Origin: Actinomycetes bacterium
GTDB lineage: Bacteria; Actinomycetota; Acidimicrobiia; Acidimicrobiales; Palsa-688
Reading direction: 5' to 3'
NCBI GenBank assembly: GCA_021816565.1
Contig: JAKAXN010000082.1
Span: 1 to 14,086, forward strand
Length of the DNA stretch: 14,086 nt
The notes under the pieces are model-generated. The model worked only from the letters and a program-made list of their open reading frames with translations. It was not told the DNA's origin and ran no database searches. A program made the translations under genes and the position numbers. Below are positions 12,199 through 14,086 of the stretch, piece by piece. How positions within the stretch are numbered: the first letter of the stretch is position 1; each line of letters opens with the position of its first letter.

Positions 12199-13480
12199 AG
12201 GACCCTTCGGGGACCGAACCGGGGAAGAACTGGGCCAGCGTGTAGCGCAGCTGCTCGGCGGTCATGGCCCCCGGGTGGCGCACCGTGACCGTCCCGGACG
12301 GGTCGATGTAGACGGTGGTGGGCAACCCGCTCACCCGGTAGGCCGAAGCCACCCGCCCTCCGGCGTCGCTCAGGACGGGGAAGTTGATGCCCGCGGCGCG
12401 CACCAGCGACCGGGCCGACGACGGCGAAGGGTCGCCCACATCGATCCCCACGAAGGCGACCTTGGGGTCGGAGGCGGCCACCGCGGCGAAAGCGGCCAGT
12501 TCGGAGCGGCAGTCCACGCACGTGGACGCCCAGAAGTTGAGTACCACCGGGCGGCCCCTCAGGCTCTGCAGTCCGAGCGTGGCGCCGCTGGCCGCCCCGG
12601 GGGTCGTCCCGGTCAGGACGGGCAGCGAGAACCCGGGGGCCTCCTGGCCCAGACCGGCGCCCGTGCCCCCTCCCGGCGGGGCCTGCGGCCCCGCCACCGG
12701 GGTGCGCTCCGAGGCCGGGAGCAGGTCCACCGCCGCCTGGGCCAGGCCGTGGGAGTAGGGGTCGACGTCGACTGCGTTCTCCCCGAAGTCCCCGGTGGCC
12801 CTGATCCGGCCCGAGGGGTCGATGAACTCGACCAGCGTCGAGTGGGTGACCGTCCGGGTGGCGGCATCGGTGCCGACGTACACCCCGTAGTCCTTCCAGA
12901 TGGCCCGCAGCGTCGGAACCGCCCCGGTGGCGAACTGCCAGTTGGACTGCCCGCTCAGACCGTTCGAGTCGCTCCAGTGCCGCACCGCCGAGACCTGCGG
13001 GTAGAACGGGTTGACGTTCACCGACAGGAACACCACGTGCGATCGCCCGGCCGGGCCCAGATCCCGGTTGGCCCGGACCACGTCCTCGGCGAGCAGCGTG
13101 CACACGTCGGTGCACTGGTCGTCGTTGAACGACAGCACGACCGACCGGCCCCGGAACTGCGACAGGGAGACCGGCTGGCCCGACTGGTCCGTCAGGTGGA
13201 AGTCCGGCGCCGTCCGGCCGTCGCCGGGCAGGACCGAGAGGGACAGCAGGTTGGCGGTGGGGGCCGTGATGCCCGCCAGCCTGGTCGCCGCCGGTCCGGT
13301 CACGGTGGCCACACCGCTCTGGCCGTACTGCGACAGCAGAACGGCCGCGAGCATGCCGGCCAGGATGACCCCGAGGGCGGCGAAGAGGAGCGGGCGGCGG
13401 TTGCGGGGCCCGGCCTGCGGGGCCCCCTCCGGGGCGGATCCGCCAGCGGGGCGGGTGCCGGTGTGACCTGCATCAGCCAT
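12197..13480 (-). CDS. Membrane-anchored SCO1-like and TlpA-like double thioredoxin-fold protein
   Basis: This 427-residue protein has a short basic cytoplasmic end, one transmembrane anchor (about 30-50) and two extracytoplasmic thioredoxin folds. The first (about 88-255) is SCO1/SenC-like: Cys123 and Cys127 in QCTDVC and His213 in VTHSTLVEFIDPSG form the known Cu-binding set. After a Pro/Gly linker (260-276), the second (about 277-420) is TlpA/ResA-like with the redox pair CVDC (321-324) in NFWASTCVDC and cis-Pro387 in GLPTTVYIDPSG. SCO proteins deliver copper to the CuA site of cytochrome oxidase, and TlpA-type proteins keep such sites reduced. Here both are one chain. ATG 13480 overlaps the CcdA-like gene by 8 bases and has no Shine-Dalgarno sequence, so it is translationally coupled to its likely electron donor. 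Confidence 0.9.
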   Translation of the reverse strand: MADAGHTGTRPAGGSAPEGAPQAGPRNRRPLLFAALGVILAGMLAAVLLSQYGQSGVATVTGPAATRLAGITAPTANLLSLSVLPGDGRTAPDFHLTDQSGQPVSLSQFRGRSVVLSFNDDQCTDVCTLLAEDVVRANRDLGPAGRSHVVFLSVNVNPFYPQVSAVRHWSDSNGLSGQSNWQFATGAVPTLRAIWKDYGVYVGTDAATRTVTHSTLVEFIDPSGRIRATGDFGENAVDVDPYSHGLAQAAVDLLPASERTPVAGPQAPPGGGTGAGLGQEAPGFSLPVLTGTTPGAASGATLGLQSLRGRPVVLNFWASTCVDCRSELAAFAAVAASDPKVAFVGIDVGDPSPSSARSLVRAAGINFPVLSDAGGRVASAYRVSGLPTTVYIDPSGTVTVRHPGAMTAEQLRYTLAQFFPGSVPEGS

Positions 13481-14086
13481 GGGCGGACGTGGCGCTCTGC
13501 GAGGGGCTCCGGCGCCATCCCTCGAGTGAGGCGGCGACGAGCACCCCCACCACCGCCAACCCGAATGCCAGCCCGAGCCACTGGGCGTTGTTCGCCATCC
13601 ACGCCGAGACGGCCGCCTGGGTGTTGTTCACCCCGGTGACCAGGGGCGGAGCCGACGTAGGGTCGGCCAGGCTGGTAGCCCAGTAGTAGGCGACATAGGC
13701 ACCGCTGAGGGTCAGGAGCGCGGCGGCGGCGAGCTGGCCGACCTTGGCCGCCGGCCGCACCCGGCGCACGATGGCCCGTCGGGCGGTGGAGGCGGTCAGG
13801 GCCAGGACCGCCAGCAGCAGTCCCATCCCGAGGGCGTACGCGAGGGAGGAGCGGACCATCCCGAACACCCCGGGGTGGTCCAGGTTGCCGCCCACCGCGG
13901 CCAGGAAGACCGGCAGCGCGCACCCCAGGGACGCCAGCCCGTAGAGCACGCCGAACGACACCATGGCCAGGGGGCGACGACCTCCCAGGTGGGCCTTGGG
14001 CTGGGGCAGGCGGATGGGCCGGCCGGCCAGGCCGGCAACGCCGATGAGGGCCATGATCGCGCCCAGCCCGACCATCAGCCAGGGGA
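13473..14086 (-). CDS. ccdA: CcdA-like cytochrome c biogenesis membrane protein (5' end outside the window)
   Basis: The frame enters from the right edge with 204 codons visible and ends in TGA (13475-13473). It is a polytopic membrane protein with hydrophobic segments near the edge and around visible positions corresponding to 13930-13990, 13795-13850, 13670-13735 and 13510-13570. The block YGLASLGCALPVFLAAVGG-type (Cys around 13925) matches the second conserved Cys helix of CcdA/DsbD-beta; the first Cys helix would lie in the missing 5' part. By family it carries electrons from cytoplasmic thioredoxin across the membrane to extracytoplasmic thioredoxin-fold proteins. The next gene, overlapping by 8 bases, encodes just such a protein. 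The extracytoplasmic loop with VNNTQAAVSAWMANNAQW before the last segment is lineage-specific. Confidence 0.85.
   Translation of the reverse strand, partial: PWLMVGLGAIMALIGVAGLAGRPIRLPQPKAHLGGRRPLAMVSFGVLYGLASLGCALPVFLAAVGGNLDHPGVFGMVRSSLAYALGMGLLLAVLALTASTARRAIVRRVRPAAKVGQLAAAALLTLSGAYVAYYWATSLADPTSAPPLVTGVNNTQAAVSAWMANNAQWLGLAFGLAVVGVLVAASLEGWRRSPSQSATSAHG

Overview
The window is GC-rich, densely coding bacterial DNA. Its gene content (an actinobacterial-type AI-2E transporter, a YjbQ protein whose text resembles actinobacterial versions, and PP2C/anti-sigma partner switching) suggests an actinobacterium. Starts that sit just downstream of TAGNNT boxes hint at an Acidimicrobiia-like lineage, but that placement is an inference. 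I saw no tRNA, rRNA, CRISPR array, insertion sequence or phage gene. The text reads as ordinary chromosome with one very elaborate signalling gene.

Layout, left to right. (1) 7-594, minus: the N-terminal half of an AI-2E family membrane protein, ended by a TGA where the family usually has Trp. (2) 704-4069, plus: a thiol (2-Cys) glutathione peroxidase, a PAS-GGDEF diguanylate cyclase, a DEAD-box RNA helicase with a structured leader, and a YfcE-type metallophosphoesterase. Each has its own TAGNNT-like box upstream, so they look like separate short units rather than one operon. (3) 4083-6520, minus: an operon of an MGDG-synthase-like glycosyltransferase, a DMT-family membrane protein and a YjbQ protein. 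It is probably preceded by a 29-codon leader ORF (6520-6609). (4) 6664-7503, minus: a short-chain dehydrogenase/reductase with strong hairpins just after its stop. (5) 7713-12151, plus: a 1378-residue sensor protein overlapping a STAS protein by GTGA. (6) 12197-14086, minus: a CcdA-like membrane reductase (start outside the window) overlapping a membrane-anchored protein that fuses a SCO1-like and a TlpA-like domain.

The most striking locus is (5). One polypeptide carries PAS, GAF, a histidine kinase core, a receiver, a second PAS and GAF, a SpoIIE/RsbU-type PP2C phosphatase and an RsbW-like ATPase. The RsbV-like STAS protein follows directly. This puts a two-component phosphorelay and a partner-switching module in one gene pair. 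No sigma factor or other final target is encoded in the window.

Locus (6) joins a copper-chaperone fold and its likely reductant in one chain next to the membrane electron donor, which suits CuA-oxidase or cytochrome c maturation outside the membrane. Locus (3) could make and translocate a glycolipid, but that rests on family membership and gene order only.
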